NCBI RefSeq assembly: GCF_042767895.1
Contig: NC_091578.1
Span: forward strand, 19,702,265 to 19,766,264
Length of the DNA: 64,000 nt
DNA from: Penaeus vannamei
Lineage: Eukaryota > Arthropoda > Malacostraca > Decapoda > Penaeidae
Direction: 5' to 3'
This document shows positions 34,001-46,978 of the stretch, one piece after another. The position numbers and the translations under genes were made by a program. Within the stretch, counting starts at the first letter, position 1, and every line of letters begins with the position of its first letter. The notes beneath the pieces were generated by a model. It saw nothing but the letters and a program-made list of their open reading frames with translations. It was not told where the DNA came from and searched no databases.

Positions 34001-36702
34001 ATAACTGCAATAATGATGATAATAATAGTGATAATCATGATGATAATGACCATAATGATAATAATCATAAAAATGATGACAGTAATGATAATAATGACGA
34101 TAATAATTATCATTCAGTCCATCTATAATGAAATAAAAGCTAGAAGTAATGAAATCCCAAAAGTCGAAAAAACGGCAAAATCTAGCTTATTACAGCCTTC
34201 TGAGAGAAGCGACGAAAAAAACCATTTTTCGCTTTTTATTGGTTATTATGAGGATTTTAACATTAATTCAGATAATTATGATGATTTCCAAGATGATTCC
34301 TTTATTATTGACAATAATGATGATAATTATGATGATAATGACAATAATAAGGATAATAATGATAAAGTCATAATTATAATGATAATCTTGAGAATCACTG
34401 CAATAATAGCAAAAATTAACTCTATTCCAATAATTTCCATACTAAAAATGGCAATAGAAATAATAATAACATCATTATTATAGTCATTATAATTATCATT
34501 ATTACTAAGATCATCATTACTGCTATTATCATTATATAAATATTCATAATGATAAAAATAGCAATAATAATTAGCATAATAATTATTATAATTGCAATAA
34601 TGATGATAATAATAATGATAATCAGGATGATAATGAGTATAATGATAATAATCATAAAAATGATGACAGTAATGATAATAATGATGTTAATAATTATCAT
34701 TCAGTCCATTTATAATGAAATAAAGGCCAGAAGTAAAATCCCAGAAGTCGATAAAATGGCAAAATCTTGTGTATTATAGCCTTTTGAGAGAAACGTCGAA
34801 AAAAAAACTTTTCGCTTTTTGATTTTAATTATAAGGATTTTAATATTAAATCAGGTAATTATAATGATTTCCATGATAATTCCTTTATTATTGACAATAA
34901 TGATGATAATTATGATGATAATGATAATGATATTGACAATAATGATAATCATGATAAAGTCATAATTATAATCATAATCTTGATAATTACTGCAATAATA
35001 GTAATAATTAACTCTATTCCAATAATTTCTATACTAATAATGGCAATAGAAATAATAATATCATTATTATTATCATTATAATTACTATTATTGTCATTAT
35101 TATTTCTATGATCATCATTATTGCTATTATCATTATATAAATAGGTATAATGATAAAAATAGCAATAATAATTAGCATAATAATTATTATAACTGCAATA
35201 ATGATCATAATAATAAGGATAATCATGATGATGACCATAATGATAATAATCATAAAAATGATAAATAATGATAATAGTGATGATAATAATTATCATTCAG
35301 TCCATTTATAATGAAATAATGGCCAGAAGTAATAAAATCCCAATAGTCGAAAAAACGGAAAAATCTAGCTTTTTGAGAGAAACGTCGAAAAAAACCTTTT
35401 CGCTTTCTAATGGTAATTATGGGGATTTTAACATTAATTCAGGTAATTATGATGATTTCCATGATGATTCCGTTATTATTGACAATAATGATGATAATTA
35501 TGATGATAATGAGAATGATAATGACAATAATAATGATAATAATGATAAAGTCATAATTATAATGATAATCTTGATAATTACTGCAATAATAGCAATAATT
35601 AACTCTATTCCAATAATTTCCATACTAAAAATGGCAATAGAAATATCATTAAAATTATTATTATTGTCATTATTATTTCTAAGATCATCATTATTGCGAT
35701 TATCATTATATGAATAGTTATAATGATAAAAATAGCAATAATAATTAGCATAATAATGATTATAACTGCAATAATGATGGTAATTATAATGATAATCATG
35801 ATGATAATGACTATAATGATAATAATCATAAAAATGATGATAGTAATGATAATAATGATAATTATCATTCAGTCCGTAATTCAGAAGTAATGGCCAGAAG
35901 TAATAAAATCCCAAAAGTCGAAGAAACGGCAAAATCTAGCTTATTTCAGCCTTTTGAGAGCAACGTCGAAAAAACCTTTTCGCTTTTTAATGGTAATTAT
36001 GGGGATTTTAACATTAATTCAGGTAATTATGATGATTTCCATGATTATTCCTTTATTATTGACTATAATGATGATAATTATAATGATAATGACGATAATG
36101 ACAATCATAATGATGATAATGATAAAGTCATAATCAAAATGATAATCTTGATAATTACTGCAATATCAATAATTACCTCTATTCCAATAATTTCCATACT
36201 AATAATGGCAATAAAAATAATAATAACATCATTATCATTGTCATTATAATTATTATTATTGTCATTATTATTTCTAAGATCATCATTATTGCTATTATCA
36301 TTATATAAATAGTTATAATGATAAAAATAGCAATAATAGCATAATAATTATTATAACTGCAATAATGATGATAATGATAATGATAATCATGGTGATAATG
36401 ACTATAATGATAATAATCATAAAAATGATGACAGTAATGATAATAATGATAATAATCATCATTCAGTCCATTTATAATGAAATAAAGGCCAGAAGTAATA
36501 AAATCCTAAAAGTCGAAAAAACGGCAAAATCTAGCGTATTACAGCCTATTGAGAGAACCGTCGAAAAAAAACCTTTCCCCTTTTTAATGGTAATTATGAG
36601 GATTTTAACATTAATTCAGGTAATTATGATGTTTTCCCTGATGAATCGTTTATCATTGACAATAATGATGATAATTATGACTATAATGACAATGATAATG
36701 AC
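34001..36702 (+). repeat. AT-rich satellite array 2a, forward units
   Basis: Anchors near 34195, 34780, 35370, 35950 and 36544 give a period of about 580-594 bp. The composition and markers are those of array 1. The array is interrupted by an RTE-type element. Confidence 0.9.
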
Positions 36703-36726
36703 ATCATCATCATCATCATCCGGAGC

Positions 36727-38347
36727 TAACGCCGACGGGGGCGCATAGCCGCGTCCACCTTTTGCTTCCACCTTTTGGGATCCCTCATGGCAAGTCGCCA
36801 GGCAGGGGCCCGGCCCATCTCGGGCTCTTCCCGACAAGTTTGATCGATCTGCCTAAGCCACGACCTCCTAGGTCGTCCCACAGGCCTCCTCCACCCAGGG
36901 TTGTCTCGAACAGAGACAACCTGATGGGCAGGATCAGCCTGTGGAAAGCGAGCCCGGTGGCCATATAGCCTGAGTTGGCGATCCCGGATTGTGCAGGTAA
37001 CAGGTCCTGTGCCAGTCTCACGGTGCAGCCGTTGGTTAGACACATGGTCCCGCCAACAGTACCCCATGATCCGGCGCAAGGACCTATTACAAAAGGCGTC
37101 AAGACGGGACTCCAGTGCACTGGATAATGTCCAGGTTTCACTACCGTAGAGCAAAACTGGCATTACCAGGGCCCTGAAAACCCGTAGCTTGATCCTTCTT
37201 CACAGGTACCGGCATCTCCAAATACTCTTGTCGAGAGAGTTCATGACCCCTGCTGCCAGGCCAATCCGTCTACTGACTTCCTGGTCTGACAGCCCAGAGT
37301 TATGAACTGCACTACCTAGGTATGTAAAGCTCTCTGTGACCTCAATTTCCTCGCCGCAAGCACGTACCGACTGAACAGGTTCTCCTAGTAAGTCCCCAAA
37401 GTCTTGGATCTTGGTCTTGGTCCAGGAGACCTCTGGACCCAAGGGCTTCGCTTCATTGCTAAATGCATCGAGGGCCACCACTAAGGTCTCCAAAGACTCA
37501 AATAGAATTGCAACATCATCGGCAAAATCAAGGTCTGTAACTTTAATATTACCCAGTGTTGCTCCACAATGACTTTCAACAGTAGCTCTGCCTAGTATCC
37601 AGGCCATGCAAGTGTTGAAAAGGCTTGGTGCAAGAACACAGCCTTGCCTCACTCCTGAACACGCCCCCACCACACTTTACAGTACTTTCAGTACCAGTAT
37701 ATAGGTTTGCTATTAGTTCAATAATCCTTGTTGGAATTCCTCTCAGTCTCTGGATCTCCCAGAGTGATTCCCGATGTACTGTATCGAACGCCTTCTTGAG
37801 GTCGATGTAGGCTGCAAGTAACCCACGTCCTAACTCACGACGGCGCTCTACAGTGACTCGAAGCGCAAGGATACGGTCTATTGTTGACTTACCAGGAGTG
37901 AATCCGGATTGCTCTGGCCTCTGATGCCTTAGTAGATGGTCTCTGGTACGCCACAGAAGGATGTAGGCAAGAACCCTGCCTGGTACACTGAGCAGTGTGA
38001 TGCCGCGGTGATTGCTGCAGTCCCATTGGTCCCCCTTCCCCTTCCAGAGAGAGATGACCACACCCCTCAACAGGTCAGAGGGAACGGTACCGGACTGCCA
38101 AATGGCAGTGGACAGCATGCAATCCCCGCGCCATAGGTTCACCACCAGCCTTTAACAGTTCAGCTGGGATGCCGCAAATACCCGCTGCTTTACCACTCTT
38201 CAGCTTGGAGATCGCCTCCCTAACCTCAGCTAGGAAGGGAGGGTCCTCGCTAATGGGTGGGTCCGGCACCGGAATCACGGCACTACCCACATCCAAGCCT
38301 CTCTCGCTGGGTAGGAGGGACATTACCCCTCCCACCAGCATTTCCAA
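36727..38347 (-). pseudogene. RTE-type ORF2: reverse transcriptase and C-terminal region
   Basis: Minus-strand frames in order. 38347-38075 is a linker with VREAISKLKSGKAAGICGIP, the conserved start of RT. 38145-37576 contains VVISLWKGKGD, NHRGITLLSVPGRVLA, EQSGFTPGKSTIDRI and AAYIDLKKAFDTVHR. 37673-37200 contains GVRQGCVLAPSLFN and the active site DFADDVAIL near 37520, then FTYLGSAV. 37163-36726 contains LLYGSETWTL, RRIMGYCWRDHVSN and GRPRRSW, ending close to the tail. At least three frameshifts separate these pieces. The endonuclease domain is not seen. Confidence 0.82.
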
Positions 38348-38757
38348 TTAAGTGTGACGCTGCCAGTGGCTTATTCTCTGGGGGGAGGAGGACTGGGAAG
38401 GCCCACCTCCCCCGAGCCTCCCATTGACCTCAGGGGGCTTAGGGACAGGAGTTAGTACAGGGTCAGGGCGTGTCCACACGCCGATGGGCCATGACCCTGT
38501 ACCTCTGCTCCGAGATCCCCTACAGTTCAGCCTGGGACCGAAAAGTGCCAGGTTCCATAGGTGGCGACGAGGAGGCACTGCAGAAGTCTCGATGATGGAG
38601 AGGCTATGAACTGGCAGGGGAGACTAATGCAGCGCTGCTCCCTTTTTCGCACAAGGCTAGCCAGCGGTGGCAGCTGCAAGCGAGATGTCATGCAAGCACT
38701 AAACGATATCTAGGCTACCACACCATCGCTTCACACCACCCTTAGCATGAAGCACCC
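38348..38757 (-). other. 5' part of the RTE-type element
   Basis: GC-rich, with open frames but no domain I recognise. It contains an imperfect dyad around 38457-38500 (ACAGGGTCA against TGACCCTGT). It is probably 5' UTR or N-terminal ORF joined by deletion to the RT linker. Confidence 0.45.
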
Positions 38758-40070
38758 ACCCATTATGATTATGACAATATTAATTATAATAATGATAAAG
38801 TCATAATTATAATGATAATCTTGATAATTACTGCAATAATAGCAATAATTAACTCTATTCCAATAATTTCCATACTAAAAATGGCAATAGAAATAATAAT
38901 AACATCATTATCATTGTCATTATAATTATTATTATTGTCATTATTATTTCTAAGATCATCATTATTGCTATTGTCATTATATAAATAGTTATAATGATAA
39001 AAATAGCAATAATAATTAGCATAATAATTATAATAACTGAAATAATAAGGATGATAAAAATGATAATCATGATGATAATGACTATAATGATAATAATCAT
39101 AAAGAGATGACAGTAATGCTGATAAAAATTATCATTCAGTCAATTTATAATGAAATAAAGGCCAGAAGTAATAAAACCCCAAAAGTCGAAAAAAACGGTA
39201 AAATCTAGCGTATTAGAACCTTTTCAGAGAAACGTCGTAAAAAACCTTTTCGCTTTTTAATGGTAATTATGAGGATTTTAACAGTAATTCAGGTAATTAT
39301 GATGATTTCCATGATGATTCCTTTAATATTGACAATAATGATGATAATTATGATGATAATGACAACGATAATGACAATAATAATGATAATAATGTTAAAG
39401 TCATAATTATAATGATAATCTTGATAATTACTGCAATAATAGCAATAATTAACTCTATTCCAATAATTTTCATACTAATAATTGGCAATAGAAATAATAA
39501 TAACATAATTATCATTGTCATTATAATTATTATTTTTGTCATTATTATTTCTAAGATCATTATCATTGCTATTTTCATTATATAAATAGTTATAATGATT
39601 AAAATAGCAATAATAATTAGCATAATAATTATTATATCTGCAATAATGATGATAATCATGATGATAATGACTATAATGATAATGATCATAAAAATGATGA
39701 CAGTAATGATAATAATGATGATAATAATTATCATTCAGTCCATTTATAAGGAAATAAAGGCCAGAAGTAAGAAAATCCCAAATGTCAAAAAAACGGCAAA
39801 TTCTACCGTATTACAGCGTTTTTGAGAGAAACGTCGAAAAAAACTTTTCGCTTTTTAATGGTAATTATGAGGATTTTAACATTAATTCAGGTAATTATGA
39901 TGACAGTAATGATAATAATTATCATTCAGTCCATTTATAATGAAATAAAGGCCAGAAGTAATAAAATCCCAAAAGTCGAAAAAACCCTTTTCGCGTTTTA
40001 ATGGAAATTATGAGGATTTTAACATTATTTCAGGTAATTATGATGATTTCCATGATGATCTCTTTATTAT
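38758..40070 (+). repeat. AT-rich satellite array 2b, forward units
   Basis: Anchors near 39220 and 39822, then a shortened unit. It switches orientation near 40070 at the same unit position as the switch at 20011. Confidence 0.88.
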
Positions 40071-41204
40071 ATTATTATCATTATTGCAGTTATGATAATT
40101 ATTATGCAAATTTTTATTGCTATTTTTATCATTATAACAATTTATATAATGATAATAGCAATAATGATGATGTTAGGAATAATAATGACAATAATAATAA
40201 TTATAATGACAATGATAATATTATTATTTCTATTGCCATTATTAGTGTGGAAATTATTGGAATAGAGTTAATTATTGCCATTATATCAGTAATTATCATT
40301 ATAATTATGACTTTATCATTATTATCATTATTATTCTTATTATCATTGTCATTGTCATCATAATTATTATCATTATTGTCAATAATAAAGGAATCATCAT
40401 GGAAATCATCACAATTACCTGAATTAATGTTAAAATCCTCATAATTACCATTATAAACCGAAGAGGGTTTTTTTCGACGTTTCTCTCATATTATCATTAT
40501 ATACGCTAGATTTTGCCGTTTTTTCTCGACTTTTGGGATTTTATTCCTTTATTTCATTACAAATGGACTAAATGATATTTATTATCATCATAGTCATTAT
40601 CATCATGATTATCATTATTATTATCATCATTATTGCAGTTATAATAATTATTATGCTAATTATCACTGCTATTTTTATCATTATAACTATTTACATAATG
40701 ATAATAGTAATAATGTTGATTTTAGAAATAATAATGACAATAAGAATAATTATAATGACAATGATAATGTTATTATTATTTCTATTGTCATTATTAGTAT
40801 GGAAATTATCGGAATAGAGTTAATTATTGCTATTATTGCAGTAATTATCAAGATTATCATTATAATTATGACTTTATCATTATTATCATTATTATTGTTA
40901 TTATCATCATAATTGTCATCATTATTGTCAATAATAAATGAATCATCATAGAAATCATCATAATCATCTGAACTAATGTTAAAATCCTCATAATTACCAT
41001 TAAAAAGCGAAAAGGTTTTTTTTCGACGTTTCTCTCAAAAGGCTGTAATACGCTAGATTTTGCCGTTTTTTCGACTTCTGGGATTTTATTACTTCTCGCC
41101 TTTATTTCATTATGAATGGACTGAATGATAATTATTATCATTATCATCATTACTGTCATCATTTTTCTGATTATTATCATTATAGTCAGTATCATCATGA
41201 TTAT
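40071..41204 (-). repeat. AT-rich satellite array 2b, reversed units
   Basis: Reversed anchors near 40470 and 41015. It ends with ATTAT (41200-41204), the left target duplication of Gypsy-A copy 2. Confidence 0.88.
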
Positions 41205-42268
41205 TGTAGTGTACGTCTGCGTACTCTAATGATGATGTCATCTCCATGAACCTCGGCCAACGCATCACGAGCCGCCGGAGACGAAGTCCCCGCCGTGTGG
41301 CACGTGCGGTTACATCCCTCAGACGTATTTTTTTTTTTTTTTTTTTTCACCTGCGACTGAGTTCCGTAGGCTTTCTTATTCATTTATTTATTTTATTTTT
41401 ACGTTCAGCCATCAGTCAAGAAGGACTGTGGTAATAATGTGGATTTTGTTATTTTTATAACTATGAACGTAATTCTAACCAAGTCTCACTACTTTTATGG
41501 CGTTGAAGTCACCAAGCCAAACTATTTAATTATTTTTAAACATGAATATTGTAAATATATTATGGCCGAAATGCACACACCTTTGTCTACCTTTCCATGA
41601 CTGAAAATGCCTGTAACTCCCTAGTGAGTGCAATTTGCTCCCAAAATAAACATACCATCATAGAGCTTTTACTCAACTCCAGTCAGAATAATTCATAATC
41701 TTACCACCACTAAAGTTCTGGTTCTGATCAAGGTTAGATGCCTAAATCTTTCTCAGACTCGGGTCTCTTAAACAGCACATTGCTGTTTGCTCTGACACCA
41801 CGCAACCCTTGAAAGGCTGTAAAAAGGCTAGATAAATCAGAGAATATTAAGCTGATATCAAAAGAATAGATTCATTTTGCTATACCTGTGTTCCCGCTCC
41901 CAGCAGGCAGATGCTCAAACTGAAGGGAAGAAGAATTCCATGATCTTGCTTTTTTCTTCCAAACACGTCCACGCAGACGCTCAGCCTACGCTATCTCCCT
42001 TTTCACATCTACACACTTACACATCCAACATTCAGCACACACATTCTGTACTTTCCTTCCACCCTTCTCTGATACAACACCCACACCCACTTACACGACA
42101 TACAGGGTTCCCGAACCTACTAATCGGATGGTGGCAGCGTGCCATAGGCCTGGAACCTTACATCTGTTCACTGCAGACGAATCTTTCCCTTGAGCAAAAA
42201 CCATATTCTCGGTTGAGCCCGGACTCAACCAGACCACTTAAAATCTACTGGGTCTACGCCCCACTACA
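41205..42268 (+). repeat. Gypsy-A copy 2, left LTR
   Basis: TGTAGTG to CACTACA, 1064 bp. Close to the LTR at 21190, with a longer T-run (about 20 T near 41330) accounting for part of the length difference. Confidence 0.92.
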
Positions 42269-42395
42269 ATTGTCTTTTTGGTAGGCAGCGGTGGGAGAGA
42301 ACACTCATTCTTTCTATAAAGGGCCTGGTCAAGCCTTTGTGCAAGTCTATCGCACGCTAAGTAACGGGTTGTAGAGCAAGTGCTGGGACGCAAAA

Positions 42396-43707
42396 ATGCC
42401 TCGCACACGCAATACCGTCCAAGGAGAACCCACTAATGAGTCCTCAGGATCCTCTGCTAACACCCTTTTTGAGGGCCCCGAGTCTCATCGAGGAGATAAT
42501 GCTCAATCTTTGACTTTGGGGCAAAGGCTAGAGCCCCGTGACCATCTCTCGCTCTCGATGTATGAGGAGCTGGTGGATAAATTCGAACGACTGAATTCTC
42601 GGTTCAGTACCCTGGAATGCCAGTACGCCAATATCGTGCGATTACCGGAGCCCAGGGCATCTGAACCACACACTCGTTCACCAGCTGCGGCCTCTGCATC
42701 GCAGGTAGAAGCGGGGGTGCATGCGGTCACGACTGACCACTCGTCTCAGCGAGCGCCCGTCAACCCGCGTCCCTTAGATCAAGGTATAACCCTGCATGGC
42801 CCGATTTCGCCTTACCGGGCAGAGGTCCCAGCTAGCCAGCCTCTTCGGAGGAATCAGGAATTGGAAATATGGTTGCGGCACATTGAGCAAGCCCATCCTG
42901 ATGGCACGGATGAGGCTCTGATCAGTTTTTGACGGCATTGGGACCTGGGACGAGTTTAAGGAAACCCTTCGACAACGTCTCCGGGGGACGTGCTCGTCGA
43001 TGGAGTACCTACAGCATTTGGGGTCGTACCTACTCGGCGACACTTCCCCTAGGGATTTCTATCTCGCGGTCGAGACCATGGTTTATCAAGGCATGCGTGA
43101 CTATCCTGGTGAACCTGGGCCAGCTGAACCTCTGATGAGGAGAACTTTTCTCCAGGGACTCCCGCCCTGGCTGCGGGAAAAGCTCCTGTTGATAGAGGAT
43201 CAGCCACTTTACCGGGTGGTCGAAGCAGCCCAAAAAGTCTGGCACCATCGGCACTATGCCGGGCGGGTAGAGAAACCCTTAGTCATTTTCTCGAGCGAGG
43301 CAGGGCCTAAACCTCGCTCTTCTACTCCTCGCGAGGGTCGATCTCCGGCAGCTTCCCCTCCGGTTGATCCCCTAGCAGAGTTACCCGTACGCACTCGAGA
43401 ACCCCGACGCTGGTGTCCCTACCATCAGGTGACTACGCATGACGCCTCCGAGTGTCGTGCGGTGTGAGAGGGTAATCAGTGCACCCGGTGTGGCCGCTGA
43501 GGGTATGTGGCTGGGCGGTGCTTTTTTCGGGCAGAACAACGTAGGGCACCGCCCGACAGAACACAACTGCAACCACAACGAGCCACTGCCAGGGACAATG
43601 ATGATGGCGGGCGCCGAGGGGAGCGACAGTTCCACGGAACCGGAACTTTCCGAGGCACAGATTCAGGCGGGGCGGCCGCTATTGAATTGCATGGTTGCTG
43701 GGACTAA
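42396..43707 (+). pseudogene. Gypsy-A gag, copy 2
   Basis: ATG 42396. The N-terminal part is intact and includes MYEELVDKFERLNSRFSTLE. A deletion near 42925 ends the first frame, and the capsid-like part resumes at 43000. Stops at 43464-43466 and near 43498 flank and enter the zinc knuckle, whose His is changed to Tyr (GYVAGRC instead of GHVAGRC). The knuckle is therefore non-functional here but intact in copy 1. Confidence 0.8.
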
Positions 43708-46668
43708 GGTCTTAGCCTTTCTTTACTCGGGAAGTGAGGCAACGGTGAAGGAGTCTTGTTTCAGGAGGATTTCCAGCACCCCGCTCTCACCGCACCCACG
43801 CGGCCTTAGGGGGACATCTGGGGCATCAAAGGCAGGGCAACCCTTGAGTTTAAGTTTTCCCGAGCCTGTAAGTGCCGGCACTCGGTGTTCGTGGTGGACG
43901 ACGACACCAGGTTTCCAGCAGAGGTGCTGATAGGTGTGGACCTGCTGCGGAGGTTCAATTTTAAGTTGAACCTCTCCCCTGTTTCAGGGGCCAGCTCTGC
44001 TAGCTTTAATGAAGTCCGACTCGGGGTTTCGTTCTCGGGTGCCGGGATAGTCTGATGGTGGACTTCGAGGGCCGGTTTGATTTTGCACACGGACTTAATG
44101 ACTTTGGCTATAACATGGACGAGTTTGAGGTTTTCCTGGTATGTTCTTTTGAGAACGAGGAACATCCCTCATCAGCAGGGGTAGTTGGTGTTCCCCGGGT
44201 GGATCTTGCTCACCTGTTGTCAGTCCAACGTGAACAGCATGTCCAGGTACTTGATCGTTACCCCGATCTGTTCAACGAAGGGCTGCCTCCAGGTGTGGTG
44301 CCACACATGAAGCATAAAATCAAAACCACGGACGACCAACCCGTCCGTGTGAAACAGTGGCGCCTCCCGGAGAGTACACGGCTGTACATCCGTACGGAAT
44401 GCGACAAGATGCTTGCAAATGGGGTGATCGAGCTCATCATGGCTCTCTCCCGTTGCGCTAGTGAAAAAGGATAGTTCGACACGCTTTTGCGTTGACTACC
44501 GTGCTTTGAACGCGAAAACAGTTTCAGATGCGTATCCCATACCCAGAATGGACGCTGCCATTGATCAGCTGGCAGGTAAGTCTTGGTTTAGTGTCCTCGA
44601 CGATCAAAGCGCATACTGTACTGTTGAGGTCGATGAGAGGGACCGAGAAAAGACAGCTTTCTCGGACGGCGCCCGTCTGTTTCAGTTTTCGCGTATGCCC
44701 TTTGGATTGACGACGGCCCCGTCAACTTTTCAGAGGGCTATCGCCGCCGTTCTCAACCCGGTGTTGGGCCACCACGCGCTGGCATATCTTGACGATGTCG
44801 TAATATACAGTGCAGGGTTTGAGCAGCACCTATCTCACCTCGATGCCGTGTTGCAGTTGGTCGCTGGAGCAGGGTTCAGGCTTAAAAAACTTTTCGTTTT
44901 TTTGGCCACTTGATTACGCCGGACGGTGTTTTGCTTGACCCTGACAAGGTTACAGTGATACGAGCCATAAAGACACCACGCAACCAACGGCACGTTCGCC
45001 AGTTCTTGGTGGCAACTGTTTTTTTTTTCGCAGGCACGTGCCCAATTATGCAAGGGTCGCATCTCCTTTAACTCGGCTCCTGAAAAAAGATACAAAATTT
45101 TCATGGGGCAAACCTCAGCAGGAGGCTTTTGAACGGCTTAAGCAGGCGCTTGCCACCGCGCCTTGCTTGATCCAACCAAATTTTGAAAAGCCCTTTGAGC
45201 TTCACACTGATGCTTCGGGCACGGCGATCAGTGCTTGCCTTATGCAGCTGGATAAGGTTGGGGAACTCCACCTGTTGCATATTTTTCTCGGAAGCTTAGG
45301 GATACCGAGACCAGGTACCCGACCATCGATCTGGAAGCCCTCGCTGTTGTCGAGAGCACTAGGCATTATCACCCTTACCTTTATGGGAGACGATTCCGTA
45401 TCTTTACAGATCACAGGCCGTTGGTATCAGTCTTCCGCAAGCCAACTGCCTCGGTAAGGATGACGCGATGGGCTCACGAACTGACATTTTACGACTTCGA
45501 GCTTCTTTATAAGCCGGGTCGAGTCCACCACGTCCCTGACTTCCTCAGTCGTCAGATCGCAGCCATTGCTGACCTCGATAGCCCCTTGCTGCAACCAGAC
45601 TTGGTGGAGCGTCATCAGTGAGATGATCCCCTTTGGCAACAGCTCATAGAGTATCTGGAGGAATTCGAGCGGGTGTCCGTGGATATCCTCACTCTTACCC
45701 CTTCGGCGCGTGGAAATAAATACGTCCTTGTGCTGACTGACCATCTCACCCGGTTTGTCGAGCTGTTCCCGTTGGCATCGAAGGACGCCCAAACCGTAGC
45801 AGATGTGTTTCTTGCGGAATTCGTTACTCGGTACGGTCCCCCGCGGACCCTATTATCAGATAACGGCCTTGAATTCCGCAATCGTCTCTTTTCCGACATC
45901 TGTCATCACCTCCAGGTGAAGTCGCTCTTCACCACAGTCTACCATCCGCAAGCCAACGGTATGGTGGAGAGGGTGAATTGGGTGGTCAAGGACGCCCTGA
46001 GCACGCTCCAAATGGATGATCCTGATTGTTGGGACGATCTATTACCGCATGTGAGGTTTGCCATCAATTCCTCCATACACCAGAGCGTAAACGACGTCCC
46101 TTTGTACCTTCTCACAGGTCGGGACAGTCATTTTCCGCTCGTGGGATCAAACCACGTAATCTATGCCGAAGGGGCCTTGCCCTCATTAAGATTAAAACTC
46201 CGAGCAGCTGGTGAGGCCGCCCGAAAGGCTCGTGAGCGTTAGACCGCCGATCACGATCGAAGGCGGCGGGCTCGACCGCGGGAGTATAACGAAGGGGATC
46301 TGGTCTTTGTACATCGCAGCGTTATCCTGCACCCCAGTCACGGAACCAGACCCCTGGGTCCCCGATGCTTAGGGCCAGTCCAGGTCTTGAAAAACCTCGG
46401 GCCCGTGGCTTATGTGGTGAGGAGACCGAATTCAGATGGGCAGGAAGTCACCTTGCACCCAAATAAATTTAAAGCATTTCGGGTCACTGCGGAATTCGTC
46501 CCTCCGGACAACTTTCCCCGTTTGGACGGCACAGCCCCTCCGGACCCGGAATCGGACATGGGACCTTTACAAGATCCCGGTGCTGATAACCTCTTGGATT
46601 CGGAATCCTCGGCCCCGTCATCGGAGGGGGTAGACGATGAACCATGGGACCCTGGGTCTGACTGGGAC
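43610..46668 (+). pseudogene. Gypsy-A pro-pol, copy 2, interrupted by Gypsy-B
   Basis: The protease reads FLYSGSEATV: the catalytic Asp is Tyr (43724-43726). About 466 bp present in copy 1 (24010-24475) are missing at 44047. RT (44055-44910) keeps YLDD (44788-44796), unlike copy 1. RNase H has ELHTDASGTAIS and the frameshift shared with copy 1. About 340 bp are missing near 45663, taking out the integrase H-H-C-C finger. The catalytic core keeps SVDILTL, LLSDNGLEF and MVERVNW. The last codons (WDPGSDWD) run into the 5' LTR of B, which lies one codon short of A's own stop. Confidence 0.82.
46665..46668. repeat. Left target duplication (GGAC) of Gypsy-B
   Basis: GGAC directly before the TG of the 5' LTR, repeated at 50954-50957 directly after the CA of the 3' LTR. 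Removing B with one GGAC restores the A sequence. Confidence 0.85.
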
Positions 46669-46954
46669 TGTAACATTTAAGTTACCCCTAAAATAACAAT
46701 TACATAAATAAAGACTTTGAACAAAACAATCGTGTAAAGTGCAGTGTACACTTCAACTGAAATTTAACATTTTGTTAACTGTGTAATGTAAAAATAAAAT
46801 GTTTCATAAAGCCAAACAATTACATAAATTAATAATATTGTTTATTTTACATAATTATGTTGGTACTTTTACATAATCATCATAGCTATGTAATATGTAC
46901 TTTTATTCCAAAATAAAGTTGGTTTCGATTGAATACGCTTCTTGATTCCTCACA
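46669..46954 (+). repeat. Gypsy-B 5' LTR
   Basis: Starts TGTAACATTT and ends CCTCACA. AT-rich, with AATAAA motifs (for example 46793-46798) suited to polyadenylation. 97% like the 3' LTR. Confidence 0.93.
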
Positions 46955-46956
46955 AC

Positions 46957-46966
46957 TGGTGACCCC
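46957..46966 (+). promoter_or_regulatory. Gypsy-B primer-binding site
   Basis: TGGTGACCCC two bases after the 5' LTR. The initial TGG complements the CCA end of a tRNA. The exact tRNA cannot be named without a tRNA list. Confidence 0.75.
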
Positions 46967-46978
46967 TAAACTCGGACC

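Larger units (their letters stand above)
36703..38757 (-). mobile_element. RTE-type non-LTR retrotransposon, internally deleted
   Basis: A minus-strand element inside the satellite. Its 3' end carries a (GAT)n tail (plus-strand ATC repeats at 36703-36720). The 5' part (38757-38348) has no endonuclease motif and joins directly to the linker before RT, so an internal deletion or an incomplete 5' end is likely. Short tandem-repeat tails and an FADD-type RT active site are typical of RTE-like elements. It restarts the satellite without loss of orientation. Confidence 0.8.

Noticed and set aside
33150..34113. ORFs of 170-284 codons across the N gap
   Set aside because: They are mostly unknown residues; the real part is LTR sequence.
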